A DNA stretch of 64,000 nucleotides, from positions 62,001 to 126,000 of the forward strand of contig SWLE01000485.1 in NCBI GenBank assembly GCA_004026145.2. The letters are read 5' to 3'. Positions 1-11,822 of the stretch are shown here, piece by piece. A program made the position numbers and the translations under genes. Below the pieces are notes generated by a model. It saw nothing but the letters and a program-made list of their open reading frames with translations, did no database searches and was not told where the DNA came from. The stretch comes from Takifugu bimaculatus. Its lineage: Eukaryota; Chordata; Actinopteri; Tetraodontiformes; Tetraodontidae. The number at the start of each line of letters is the position of its first letter. Positions within the stretch are counted from its first letter, which is position 1.

Positions 1-1130
1 TCCTGCTTGGTGGTGCTGCCCCCACCCTCACTGCGGTCCAGCCAGTAGAACGCAGAGATGCTGTCGATGAGGAGGAGCGCCAGGCCTGGCCGCGACAGAA
101 ACGACGTCTCCAGGAGGTGGAGCGTCAGGACGAGCTGAGAGGAGGAGGAGCAGTGGACCACCAGGAGGCGAGACAGACAAGAACGTAACGCTAACTCAGG
201 GGCAGCAGCTGAGGCGGCGCCCGAAGAGTGAGCTGAGAGGAGAGACGAAAATAGGGATTTCCAAGTCCTGTGTCTCCTAAATGTGGAAATTGCTTCCATT
301 GCAATTGTGCGACATATATCTAGATTATGAAACTCCTCTTCCAAAAGCTTTTAGCAATATTTGAGCGATTTTTGAAAATGTTTCCATGAACACTTCTTTA
401 ATGCAACATTTAGGTTTTTTAAGGGTGAAAGAAACCCAGCTAGCTTTAATCTGAGCTGAAATCAATAAGAATGATTTATTCAGTCATGCTTCACAGTCCT
501 GGTTAATCAGGGTAATATTAACCATTGATCGGGGGTATTGATGATGAGGTAATCTACCGTGTACTTTCCATACGTCACTTTTAAACCAGGATTTACACAC
601 CTTCGCTCAGTCTTCTGTCCAGGATGCTGACCAGGCGCAGCATGTCCAGGCTGTAGTCGGTGTCCACAAATATCACCTCCACCTCCAGGCCTCCAGCAGC
701 CGTGGGCATCACGCAGCGACACAACAGGTGATACAGCAGCTCCGTCTTACCTGCCGCGCGCACGCACACACGTGTCCACGGTTGTTTAAACAGCTTAAAG
801 ACACACCTGTGGGCACAGCCTACCTGTTCCCTCTGGGCCATGCAGCTCCACCACGTCACCTGGATAGGGTCGAAAACAAAGGTTAGCAGGTGAGACAGGT
901 TTGTTCGGCACACGTGGTCAGTCACCGTGCTCGGGTCCGCCATGGGCGGGAAACAGACGAGGTTCGATGTCCTTCAGACAGCGACGAGCTTCTAACCGAG
1001 CAAAGAGCTGCGGAGACAGAGACGAAGAAGTCAGACTGCTCCAGCTGCCTTCTCCCGTCACACAGTCACAACGCACAGCTGTTGCCATGGTGATAGCCTC
1101 ACGACTCACCTGAGCGCCACTTTCTGTCAT
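1..1130 (-). CDS. xrcc2: DNA repair protein XRCC2, 5' portion (RAD51 paralog), partial
   Basis: RecA/RAD51-family ATPase of the BCDX2 complex, acting in nuclear homologous recombination. Five exons read on the minus strand: 1110-1130, 926-1007, 824-859, 601-750 and 1-208; the rest lies beyond the left edge. Phases close across all four introns and give 165 residues. The start ATG is at 1130-1128; the first exon encodes MTESGAQ. Family blocks follow: LFARLEARRCLKDIEP, Walker A GPEGTGKT, GGLEVEVIFVDTDYSLDMLR, and the Walker B block ALLLIDSISAFYW near the left edge. These align block by block with human XRCC2. The exon 1 and exon 2 borders match the human gene, but the human third exon is cut here by two extra introns (751-823 and 209-600), the first falling inside Walker A. 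A RAD51 paralog other than XRCC2 is unlikely given the EIEP/HGPEGTGKTE-type blocks. Confidence 0.95.
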
Positions 1131-1592
1131 CCCAACAACACGAACTTCGGCTTCTGAACGCAGACCGACGCTGAAGACTCCGGTACTTCCTGTTTGGACC
1201 TGGTTTGACTGGCGCGCAACAGCGCCCTCTGCTGCAGTGGCTATTTAATGCGCGCGTGACCTCCAGAACTAGCGTGACCTGCACAAAACCCACCAACAGG
1301 CTGCAGCCAAGCCTTCATGCAGGCACACAGATCTGAATCCCACCCGGCACCAGGCCCTGCGTCATTAAAGTCACACACAGCTGAGAGCTAGGAACAGTGG
1401 TGAGCACCACACCTGTGTTACCTGAAGGATGCTGCCAAACACACCTCTGCTGAGAACCTGACCCTGAAGCTGACCTTCAACATCTGCTTATCCGAGCAAG
1501 AAGCAGAGCACTTAGAGAGCTCAGACCTCTGCCAAGCAGCGGCTCGAATTTTCATTGTGCAAGTAATTGTATAATGACATGAAAGTACATTC

Positions 1593-1626
<34 letters not shown>

Positions 1627-1780
1627 ACCTGCTGTGTTCAACTGTTGACCTCAGTAACAGTAGACGTGAGTCAACATTGACCTGCTGCTTCATCAAATCT
1701 CCATAATCTCTGTCAGAAGCTTTAATGACGTCACCGTCACACAAACACTGTAATCAGAGTAAATATGAGCACAGCCTGAG

Positions 1781-1888
1781 GTTAGCATGGGGCCGTTAGC
1801 ATGGGGCCGTTAGCATGGGCCCGATAGCATGGGGCCAATAGCATGGGGCCGTTAGCATGGGGCCGTTAGCATGGGGCCGTTAGCATGT
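1781..1888. repeat. 14-bp tandem repeat GTTAGCATGGGGCC
   Basis: About seven head-to-tail copies of GTTAGCATGGGGCC with single-base variants. No relation to a gene is seen. Confidence 0.85.
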
Positions 1889-2043
1889 GCTCCAGGGGTA
1901 TTGATAGTTTTTCCTGATAATTAGAATTAGGCTGCTGATGAATAAACATGTCAACATGGTGCAGTAAAGTCACAAAGAGGAGAATCCTCAGCAGTTGAGC
2001 TAGTCAACATTTTTACAGTGAAAGGAGACATTTGTGCAAGGAA

Positions 2044-2044
<1 letters not shown>

Positions 2045-2084
<40 letters not shown>

Positions 2085-2349
2085 ATTCCTCCCTCTCTCT
2101 CTCCCTCCTTCTGTCTCTCTCCCCCTCTGTCTCTCTCTCCCTCTCTCTCTCTTCCTCTGTCTCTCTCCCTCCCTCTCTCTCTCCCTCCCTCTGGCTATCC
2201 CTCCCTCTCTCTCCCTCCCTCTGGCTCTCCCTCCCTCTGGCTCTCCCTCCCTCCCTCTCTACCTCCCTCTCTCTCTCCCTCTGTCTCTCTCTCTCCCTCC
2301 GTCTCTCTCTCTCCCCCTCTGTCTCTCTCTCTCCCTCTGTCTCTCTCTT
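2045..2349. repeat. CA microsatellite followed by ~260-bp CT-rich pyrimidine tract
   Basis: An alternating CA run (to about 2081) is followed by a nearly pure pyrimidine stretch on the plus strand, made of CTCTCT, CCCTCC and CTGTCTC words. It ends directly before a candidate non-coding exon. Open frames through it encode only Ser/Leu/Pro low complexity. Confidence 0.9.
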
Positions 2350-2419
2350 CCAACAACTGGTTTCACTTTTCGACCAACCGACTGTCGGAACGTTGTCCCG
2401 TTAGCGATCGGAGTCTTCA
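2350..2419 (+). other. Candidate 5' non-coding exon of the PRKAG2-like gene
   Basis: A unique-sequence block after the pyrimidine tract ends in a strong 5' splice site (CTTCAG|GTAAGA, junction after 2419). The next good acceptor is TGTTTTCAG at 2561-2569, just before the first coding exon of the AMPK gamma gene. This fits a short untranslated exon, but no promoter element is visible, so it is inference. Confidence 0.35.
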
Positions 2420-2715
2420 GGTAAGAGGAGAGTTCTTCGTCAGCCAGTCAGATGAGGTTTTTCTGCCACTTGACTGAAGGTTCTACTTTGATTAACTTTG
2501 TCTCACTGCTTTGCTGGGATAATTATACTGTTGCTATTTTCTGCCTTTTCATCCATTTTGTGTTTTCAGTTACAGACAGATTAACAGAGGCAGCAGAGCT
2601 TTGATAACACCATTATGTAACATCATTTTCATCGTTTGGCATCAACATTTGTTCTTCTAAAACCATCTTTTTGGAAACTAAATCACCTGTTTGGAACCAG
2701 TTTGTCATCAGGGTG

Positions 2716-5700
2716 ATGAAGCGCCTGAGCAGCCTAATGCTGAGAAAGTGGAAGGAGAAGGAAAGATGGAGTGGGAGGAGGAGGAGTGAACCATATGCAG
2801 CAGAAGAAGAGGAAGAGGAGGAGAGGCAGATCAATAGACGGATGACGAGGAGGAAGTCTGAACCATGTGGACAGATGCAGGAAGAGAAGAAAGAATGCAG
2901 GAGGAGAGACTCTGTGGAGGAGGAGTGGAGGAGGGGCAGGAGGAGGAACTCCAGCTCAGTGATGATGACAGAGGACAAAGCAGGAGGACACCTAGACAGG
3001 AGGTGGACCCGGCGCCGCCGCTCCGAGCCCTGCGGCACGCTGCACATCCAACTACTTCCTGTGTCCAACAGGAAGAGGAAAGAGTTGCTGAAGAGACACG
3101 CAGGTGGAATGTCCTGCAGCGAGCTGGTCCAGCCCAGGACAGCAGCAGCAGCAGAGGACAGACACGTCCCCAGAGGTCGTCCACAGCCCGCTGGACCACT
3201 GGACCACAGTGAGCTAAACCATTCTAACCAGAACAACACTCAACCCCGACGCACATCACGACCACACCTGACAGGAAACACTTCAACGTGATTTCCTCCG
3301 TAGCTAACGGGACGTCTCTGGGACAACAATGTTGGGTCCAGTCAGGAAAACGTCGTTCCAGATGCAGTATTTATTCATGAGGCAAATCTGGGAATCTCAT
3401 AAATATTGATGAGGAGACAAACAGGGTGCTCTGTGATTGGCTGGCGTGGCTACCCTGTGACTCTCCATCCCATCATCACAACAATGTGTTCATTACCATC
3501 AGCTTCTCATTTAGATTTTAAATATAAACCTTAATGCATTAAAGTAATGACCAACAGGACTATTATAGGTCAGTATTGATCGACTCCACTTCCTCAGTTC
3601 TGTGGAGTTACCCTGTACTGGGCCGCGTGCATGCAGTGACTGTGGTTTCCACCAGGTGGCGCTGTTCTCTGTTTTCCTCTGTCTCTCTTACCCCCCTCTC
3701 TGTTTTGTCCCTCTCTCCTCTTCCCTCTCTGCCCCCCCAGCCCACTGCCTGTCTCCCCCACCACTTCCTCCAGTATTCCAGCTGGAGACGTACCTGTCGG
3801 AGCCGCAGCGGTTGGAGACCAGGAGGCTGCGCTCCTTCTCCTCCCCTGCTGACGCCACCCTCAGCTCCTCCTCCTCCGCGTGCATCTCCTCCCGCTCTGC
3901 CTCACCTCCTCTGGGTCCAGGTCTTCAGGTCTGGAGGCTGGTGAGTCAAAGGTTGTCCTGATGCTGGTCAGACTGGTTCCTAGTGGACAAACTGTCTTTT
4001 TTCATGACTTTTTAAATGTTAAAAGTACACGTTGCGACCTTAAGTGTTTTCAGCAGGATTTCATTTTTGTTTGTTGGCATCTGTGAGAAAGCTCACTCTC
4101 TGGAGGTCATAACGGTCAAAAACCACTGGAGGGACGGGCTGTGCACCGAAATATAACCAACATCATTCTAGCCAGTCAGTGACAACATGGCTGGGGGGTC
4201 GTGGGGTTAGTGCCCCTGCAGATATGAACACACACTGGTACTGAACAGTGGCGTTAGCGCAGCCATCTGAGTGATATTAGCGTAGCGCAGGTCCACTTTC
4301 CATTTTATTGTGCGTTCATGACAGTTGCAGCCACGTTGGTTGTGGCCAGTTTGTCCTGTTTCTTAGTTCAAAGGTCAACAGAAGTGCAGCACTGCATAGT
4401 GACTATGTGGCATGACACTCCCTGAGGTGTCGAGTGATTAATAATAACGGAAACATGCACACTTTTACTGTTATCAGTAAATTAAAGTCAACGAGTTTAT
4501 TTTATTGGTCAATAAGTTTTGTTTGGAAACTTTTGTACAGGACTGATCTTGATTGCTCGTATAATATTGACCTGTTATTTATATTTGTGAGAGAAATGTG
4601 AGTTGAAAATCGTGATTTTTCTGAGGTTAAAATTAAACACGCCAATGTTTGGTATCGAGCGACAATCGTCCTCGTCGCAGAAAGATGGCGGATATAGTAG
4701 AAAACCTAACATTCAAAATAAAATGTTACAGCAGCGTCTCTTTAAGATTTCGTACGCAAGGAAAAATATCACCAGCATATTGATCGAGCTGTGACACGCG
4801 TAGCACCGTTTAATCACGTCTGAACTGTTAAACAAAGGCAAAAACTATTTGAAACAAGATACATTCATCATAATGTGACGGATCTATCGGTAACGATGTG
4901 TTTTATTGTGAAACCTCAAACCGGAAATTGGTTGTGTTAGCACTGCTAGCTTGTTAGCTGTCAGGGCTCCGAGCTGCATCTTTGGCGATGACGCGCGTTC
5001 ACCGGCAGCTCCGCTCGGTTCCAGCTGGAAAGACATAAGATGGAGCCGCGAAGACTTTATATGATTCACTATTATTGAAAACAACAAAACCAGACAGTAA
5101 AAAACTATTGGGATCGTCCACAGACCAACAGGGGCGTTTAATGAGCAGAACCTGCCAAGTAGGTCCACCGTTAGCTAACATTATTTAACCAGTCCTCTTA
5201 GCTGCACCAACGGGTGATGATGTTATCGAGGAAACTAACATCCTTTTGTAGAATCCAGTTTTCATCAGGCTTCAGAAGCAGTTGATGTGTGATGTTTTTG
5301 CTCTGCAGGTGGAGGTTACAGACGTGATGGAGCAGGACACGGATGACCTGGGTAAGACCACCGAGAGGAGACACCATTCCTTCTGACCCACTTTCAGCCG
5401 AATAGGAAGCCCTTCCTCTGCTCCGGTCTCTGGTTCAAGTGGATTCTGAGCAACCTTCAGTTTCAGCTAGTTGATGGTCATTTACGGCGCTGGTCATGCC
5501 CACATCGGCACGCCAACACTTCCAGATGCCTCCTCAGGCCTGTGGCCCCAGGAGGCATCTGCTGTAGCACCATCCACGCACAAGTGCTGCACAGCAGTTG
5601 TGCGTCACGGTGTCCCAGTGCAAATTCAAGACATCACAATGTAATTTGACTTATGCCCCCCACGGAGCAGTTGGACCACATCCGGATCTGGATCTTGGGT

Positions 5701-8440
5701 GATGGTCCAGGTCAGTATTGAGCAAGTTGTTGATGGAAGCTGGGGCCTCTAAGGAGAACACCAGGCTAAGACTCACACACAGGAGCTTGTTGTGTGGCAA
5801 CAGTCCACATGCTAGCTTAGATGCTAGAGCCAAGATAAATCTGCATTACCTGCAGTGATGATCTCACCTGGATGTTTGGCATCACTCCAAACATATAAAT
5901 ACGAGTTTCACTTGGTTTAGAGGACAAACACAATCCCATCCTCAGTGCTCTGTTGCCATGACAACAAACCAGGCATCAGCTCGCAGGCCGTTTGGCTCAG
6001 GACTCATCAGTTTGGGCTTTTGAAAACACAGGAAGTGACATCAGAGCAGCTCCTCCACCCGCCCCAGCGTCTCAACGTCATATGTGTCTGGCAGGGTCTG
6101 GTGGATCCGAGCGTGACATCTACATGCGCTTCATGAAGTGTCACAAGTGCTACGACATCATCCCGACCAGCTCCAAACTGGTGGTGTTCGACACCACGCT
6201 GCAGGTGAGAGGGCGCCGCAGGTGCTCTGTGAGCCACGCCCACATCCGAAGCCTTGACACCTGTGTTGTTGTCCAGGTGAAAAAGGCTTTCTTTGCTCTC
6301 GTGGCGAATGGCGTGAGAGCGGCTCCGCTATGGGAGAGCAAGAAGCAAAGCTTTGTGGGTAAGACTGCGTATGTGTCCTCGTGTTGTCGCTCAGTTACAC
6401 ACACATACACACACACACCTGTTCTCTCTGCTTCATCTGGAATTTCTACTTTTCAGGAATGTTAACCATCACAGACTTCATCAACATCCTGACTAGATAC
6501 TATAAATCCCCCATGGTAACCAACACACACCGTCTGTTGTTCTAAACCCTAAAACCAAACCTAACCTGAACCTTCCAACACACCGTTAACGTTTTGAGGA
6601 CACATTTACACAGTTTATGATCTTTGTACGTGTTAAAGTCTCAGATCTGTTTGTAGCTTTTGTTCTGAGCTAACCTGGTTGCTAAAGCTTCATGCAGGAC
6701 AGAACTAGTCTGATCATGTGACAACACACCTGTTCTTTTCGGCTAAATCTTGGATCCTGGTCCAGGACTTGATGGTTCTGGTTCTGTTAGATTAGACTTT
6801 CTTTCCCCCTGCAGAGATTAACGCTAACGCTTCAATCAGCTGAAGCGCGTCTGTTTGTGTCAGGTTCAAATCTACGAGCTGGAGGAGCACAAAATTGAGA
6901 CGTGGAGAGGTAAGCCCCACCGCACATGGCCCGATTTACCCTGACGTGGCATCATGACCGTGTTCGTGTGTTGGCAGAGCTGTACCTGCAGGAGACCTTT
7001 AAACCGCTGGTCCACATCGCCCCCAGTGCCAGGTGTGTGTTTAGATGCTCGTCGCCGTGTTGTGTTGCCGTGTGACTCAGTTGTGTCTCTTGCAGTATAT
7101 TTGATGCTGTGTACTCACTGATAAAGAATAAGATCCACCGTCTTCCGGTCATCGATCCCGTCAGTGGGAACGCCCTCTATATCCTGACCCACAAGAGGAT
7201 CCTCAAGTTCCTTCAGCTCTTTGTGAGTCTATTATCAATTAATCACCCATTAATGAGTCACGTGACCGAGCTGGTCTGTTAGAACAGTAGCGTCAGTCTG
7301 GTAGCCTAGAATGTTCTCCATCAGGTTTAGGAATGGCCTGCTATCATGGCAGCCTGCTCTTACATTCGTGTGTGTGTGTGTGTGTGTGTGTGAGGTGTGC
7401 GAGATGCCAATGCCAGCCTTCATGAAGAAGCCTCTGGAGGAGTTAGCTGTGGGGACGTATTCCAACATTGCCTACATTCACCCTGACACGCCCCTGATTA
7501 CGGCTCTGTCTGTGTTCACCCACCGCCGAGTCTCCGCGCTGCCCGTGGTCGACCACAGCGGTAACCATGGACACCAGAACGGTCATCCGTGTGTGTGTGT
7601 GTGTGTGAGAGAGAGAGCGGGAGAGATGACAGTGTGTTCTTTGTCCGCAGGAAAAGTTGTAGACATCTATTCCAAGTTTGACGTCATAGTAAGTTAATGA
7701 GCTGATGTGAGGTAACCTGTGTGTTTGTGCTGTCACACACACACACACATGCACACACACACATGCACAAGGATCAACTGTCCAACATGTGTCCAGAATC
7801 TAGCGGCTGAGAAGACGTACAACAACCTGGATGTGACGGTGACGCAGGCGCTCCGACACCGGTCGCAGTACTTCGAAGGAGTCATGAAGTGCAACAAGCT
7901 GGAAACGTTGGAGACCATCGTGGACCGCATCGTGAAGGCCGAGGTGTCTCTGAGTGTCTCACACACTCACACACACACACACACACTCACTCACACACAC
8001 ACCGTCCCCTTTTCCCTCCCTTGGCCTGTTCACCATGAGGATCTATTTTGTTCTTTTGCATTTGCACAAGTATTAATAAATGTGAATGAAAGAAAGAACA
8101 GAAAATCAGAGCTGATCAGACGGAGGCTCAGATAAAAGCTCCCTTTGATCTATCAAAGAACTTCAGCCCCCGATAACATTTGACAACTGGACAGAACCTG
8201 AGTGAACTGGGAACAGGCTCCAGAGGGAATCCTTCCCAAAACGCCCCCACATCTGTTGTCGTGGAAATGATAAATGGTGCATTTTATTGATTTGGGGCAC
8301 GTGCACGACAGCTGCAGGTCACTGAGCTGCACGAGTAGTGGTGGACCACACAGACGTGGAGGAACTCCCAGATCGGCCCCCATTCAGAGTGTGAAGCACC
8401 TGAAAACATGTCCTTGATTCTAGTGTCTTCAGAGTAGCCC

Positions 8441-8507
<67 letters not shown>

Positions 8508-9928
8508 GTCCACAGGTTGGTGGTTGTGGATGAGGAGTCCCATATCGTTGGCATCGTGTCTCTGTCTGACATCCTGCAGGCGCTTGTGCTGACACCCGCA
8601 GGTGCGTCACCACTGCTCGTTCTTCATCACAGGCAGAGATTTGCATCTACTGTGGCCTGCTGGGCCCCCTGAGCAGGGACCCTGGCCCAGGGCCCCCAGA
8701 GCAGGGCCCCTGGCCCAGGGCCCTCTGAGCAGGACCCCCTGAGCAGGGCCTCCTGAGCTGGGCCCCCTGCTCAGGGCCCCTGAGCAGGGCCTCCTGAGCA
8801 GGGCCCCCTGGGCCAGGGGTGGTCTTTACAATATACACACATGTATATTTGTCTGCAGGTCTTGGCAGGAAGGAGTCCCTGCCCTCACACACACTGGACC
8901 CAGCAACAAGCGACAAGGACCAAGTCCTAGAGCCCAAGACAGACTATGAGCCTGAACCAGAAGAGGACCTGGACCAAAAGTCCAGCAGAACAGACACAGC
9001 AAGTCATTCAGCATTTTACCTAGACCAAGAACAAAGACAGGAACCCAGTGCAAAGACAGGGTCAGAAACCACTCCTGGATCAGAGCCCAATGGAGCAGAT
9101 CAAGACCAGAGACCAGAACCTTGTGTGGACACTGAAAGAGATAGCTCTCTGAAACCAGTGCAGAACCAGGACCAGCAGTCTTATGAACAGGTAGACTGTC
9201 CCTCTGAACCACTACAGGACCAGGAGCATCTACTGGACCACGGAGAAACAGAACATCAGCATGAGCCAAATCAAGACCAGAATCAACCAGACGAGGACCA
9301 TCAAACTGAGCAGCTGACAGAGACAGAAAATAACACTGGTCTTGTAGTTGACCTGGACCAGGAGGTGAGGGAAGGACCAGAAAGTGAGATGGGTGTTGTG
9401 TCAAAGGAGGAACAAGAGGAGGAGCCCAGGGAGGAGCCTGAAAAGGAGCCAGAGGAGGAGCCACAGAAGGAGACAGAAGAAGAGCCAGGGGAGGAGCCAG
9501 AGGAGGAGCCTAAAAAGGAGCCAGGGGAGGAGCCAGAAGATCCGGGGGAGGAGCCACAGAAGGAGACAGAAGAAGAGCCAGGGGAGGAGCCAGAGGAGGA
9601 GCCTAAAAAGGAGCCAGAAGATCCGGGGGAGGAGCCACAGAAGGAGACAGAAGAAGAGCCAGGGGAGGAGCCAGAGGAGGAGCCTAAAAAGGAGCCAGGG
9701 GAGGAGCCAGAGAAGGAGACAGAAGAAGAGCCTGAAAAGGAGCCTAAAAAGGATCCAGAGGAGGAGATAGAAGAAGAGCCAGGGGAGGAGCCAGAAGAAA
9801 GGCCAGAGGAGGAGCCTAAAAAGGAGCCAGGGGAGGAGCCAGAGAAGGAGCCAGAAGATCCGGGGGAGGGGCCAGGGGAGGAGCCAGAAGATCCGGGGGA
9901 GGGGCCAGGGGAGGAGCCTGTGAAATGA
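2716..9928 (+). CDS. prkag2: AMP-activated protein kinase gamma subunit, PRKAG2-like, with long acidic C-terminal tail
   Basis: Nucleotide-sensing regulatory subunit of the AMPK heterotrimer; four CBS repeats bind AMP/ADP/ATP. Exons: 2716-3103, 3741-3940, 5309-5351, 6095-6204, 6277-6358, 6457-6515, 6864-6909, 6978-7032, 7096-7222, 7395-7560, 7651-7688, 7797-7943, 8508-8601, 8859-9928. Phase closes throughout, giving 874 codons. The CBS core (about residues 223-518) contains MRFMKCHKCYDIIPTSSKLV, the block from VKKAFFALVANGVRAAPLWE, NKIHRLPVIDP, AFMKKPLEELAVGTY, VVDIYSKFDVI and HRLVVVDEE. Gamma2 is favoured over gamma1/gamma3 by CHKCYD, YYKSPMVQ, MPxPAFMK and IHPDTP, and by ETYLSEPQRLETR in exon 2 (human gamma2 has ESYKHEPERLENR). 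Exon 1 is the least certain part: other phase-compatible donors exist after 3175 and 3208. The last exon encodes a 355-residue tail, mostly Glu/Pro/Lys repeats, where human gamma2 ends after about 10 residues. An ATG in exon 3 (5327) could start a short isoform. Confidence 0.92.
8441..8505. repeat. TG microsatellite ending at PRKAG2-like exon 13 acceptor
   Basis: About 32 TG dinucleotides run straight into the TAG acceptor at 8507. Shorter TG/CA runs lie in other introns of this gene (about 7367-7392, 7592-7609, 7736-7770, 7970-8003). Confidence 0.95.
8660..8820. repeat. GC-rich tandem repeat in PRKAG2-like last intron
   Basis: Degenerate copies of a roughly 16-bp GGGCCCCCTGAGCAGG-type word fill the intron just before the final exon. 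Its purine/pyrimidine content differs from the coding repeat downstream, so the two are not copies of each other. Confidence 0.8.
9408..9925 (+). repeat. In-frame coding repeat, Glu/Pro-rich (GAG-GAG-CCA type)
   Basis: This is the repetitive part of the AMPK gamma tail. Words such as GEEPEEEPKKEPGEEPED and QKETEEEPGEEPEEEPKKEP recur two to four times, with block duplications at about 9457-9545, 9546-9620 and 9627-9700. The frame stays open to the stop TGA at 9926-9928. Because the unit is read in phase with the conserved gene and repeat lengths are multiples of three, it looks translated rather than junk. Confidence 0.85.
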
Positions 9929-10379
9929 TCGTCCTCTGAAGCTTTTCCACTGTTTTTCATTGAATGGCGACGACTTGCTGCAGTGCTGCTGGGACAGACG
10001 TTCTGTACGTGGGACCAATCACAGAGCTCTAGATGATCCTGTATATTTGCTCACAATGCATCAGATGCAAAGCTTCTTCCTATAGAGTCTATAGTATAGA
10101 CGGTGGTGCAGAACTCCTCAGCGGTCCCCTTTTTCTATGGGATATGGGCTTTCAATCTTCAGGAGTCTTTCACTTGTTCTTGGGACACCATTTTGCCAGT
10201 AGGGGGCGCTGTAGTGGCTTCTGAACAGCCATCACATGATGAGCATGAAGCAACTCTCAGCACTGAGTCCTGCTTATATCCCACACTGCCATTGACTGTA
10301 GTCCCTGTTTCAAAGGTCAGGTTTACTTTTGCTCTTCATCCTGAATCTGTTCACATCACTGCTCCTCCCTCCCAAAATC

Positions 10380-10700
10380 TAGCTTTTATTGTGGAGGAAC
10401 CACAGGAAATCCAATATTTCAGCTCCTATCCTGAGCAACAGCGCCACCACAGACTTCACAGAAGAACTACATGTACTTTCACGTAGTTCTTCTGAGAGTC
10501 GTTGGCAGGATCGTTGGACCACCCAGGTGACCACCCAGATCATTAGCATGCTAATGGTCCACAGGGCTATATTTTCAAGCTCGGTCCCCAGTGAGTTCAG
10601 AAGTGAAGAAGCCTCCAGGATAGAGGGTGAAACGTCTTCAAGAGAAGGAAAACTGCCTCGATAACTCTGAGCGGATGATTGAGAATCTAGACAGACATCT
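10380..10700. mobile_element. Probable degenerate fold-back/MITE-like fragment
   Basis: Contains a hairpin with perfect 12-bp arms (10459-10470 and 10483-10494, CAGAAGAACTAC), a perfect 16-bp palindrome CATTAGCATGCTAATG (10541-10556), and the phrase GAGGGTGAAACGTCTTCA at about 10623. The last resembles GGAGGTGAAACGTCCTCA in the fold-back element at 38795-39223, which suggests a related family. Borders are not defined. Confidence 0.4.
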
Positions 10701-11816
10701 AGCAGGAAGTCTTTGTCTTTCATGCTGTTTCAAGAGCACAAAGGATTCTGGGAATCGTGGTTCGTAATGCACCAGCTAATGCTACTTTTCTCCATGGTCT
10801 AATAATTGAAACAGGATTTGTGTGAGGTTTCATTTATTCTCTCTTGTTTGTTTGCATTTTCTTAATCTTTTCAGTTGTGTTCAATGAATTTACCATCAAA
10901 AAATCGTGAAATTCAAAGATCTGCACCATCTAGCCTGGAGGACATGCTGTTAGTTTGTAACAAAAGCTTCTGTTATTCTTCTCTAAACTGCAGCTTTCTT
11001 TGGTTGCAGTCAGATTGAGATTCTTCACTAACAACATGACTGGTAGAGAAAAGCCCCCATGCTGTAGAATCATGAGCTCCTCCAGCTTCTGTTCTCCAGG
11101 TTGGACCATTGTGACCAGTGTTGTGAGGAGGTCTGAACATTTCAGACCCTCCAGCTGATCCTGAATACTCTTTGTGATATTGACATTTGAATAACAGTGA
11201 TGTGTATTAGCTCATGCTAACACTAGTGTTACCTGTTGGTGAGTAGCTGTGGAGATTTTACCCTTATAAAAGTTATTTTCCTGTGACTGGTGGTTGTTGG
11301 CTCATCTGTGCTACTGACCGTCCAGAGCCTGGTGCCTGTTTCTAGTTCTGGATGCTAATGACGGTTCTGAGCTGCATTCCGCTAACGTCAGTGCGTCACA
11401 ACAACATTGTTGAAGGTCACAAGTCGAAACATCATCTGTTTTTCTGCCTGAGCGAGATAACGAAGCTCCCAGATCCGAAGTAAAAAGGGGAGGAAAAACT
11501 TTAACAAATGAGGGAAACATCATTTCCCAGTTGCCATTGATAAATTGAGCCAATATCAAGTTAAAAATACACTTTGAACATCTTGTGTGAGGGAAAAAAG
11601 ATCCCAGACCTTCTAAAACTCAGACTTTTAGAAAAAAAAGCAAGAAAAATCAGTAATCAGCACAATTCAAGTCTTCATTTACAACATGGAAGTTTCTGAA
11701 AAAGTTTTGTTCCCATAGCAACTATCAAAACCAAGAAAGTCAAATCTGGGGTTTGAGTATTTTCCATGGTCCTTGAATGCAGCACGCTAATTTAATGGCT
11801 GAGTGTGAATGAGTCC

Positions 11817-11822
11817 AATAAA
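11817..11822 (+). terminator. Possible polyadenylation signal, PRKAG2-like gene
   Basis: First canonical AATAAA noticed on the plus strand after the stop codon, about 1.9 kb downstream. Transcript evidence would be needed to tie it to this gene. Confidence 0.3.

Larger units (their letters stand above)
1131..2349. other. Intergenic region between divergent XRCC2 and PRKAG2-like genes
   Basis: No coding exon was recognised. The stretch next to XRCC2 (about 1131-1300) is the likely XRCC2 promoter side and contains several CpG dinucleotides. The rest holds a GT microsatellite (about 1596-1625), a 14-bp tandem repeat (1781-1888), a CA run (about 2045-2081) and a long pyrimidine tract. Confidence 0.6.

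Noticed and set aside
2018..2477. Ser/Leu/Pro-rich frames after a His-Thr run
   Set aside because: Product of a CA run and a CT tract; three frames are open simultaneously.
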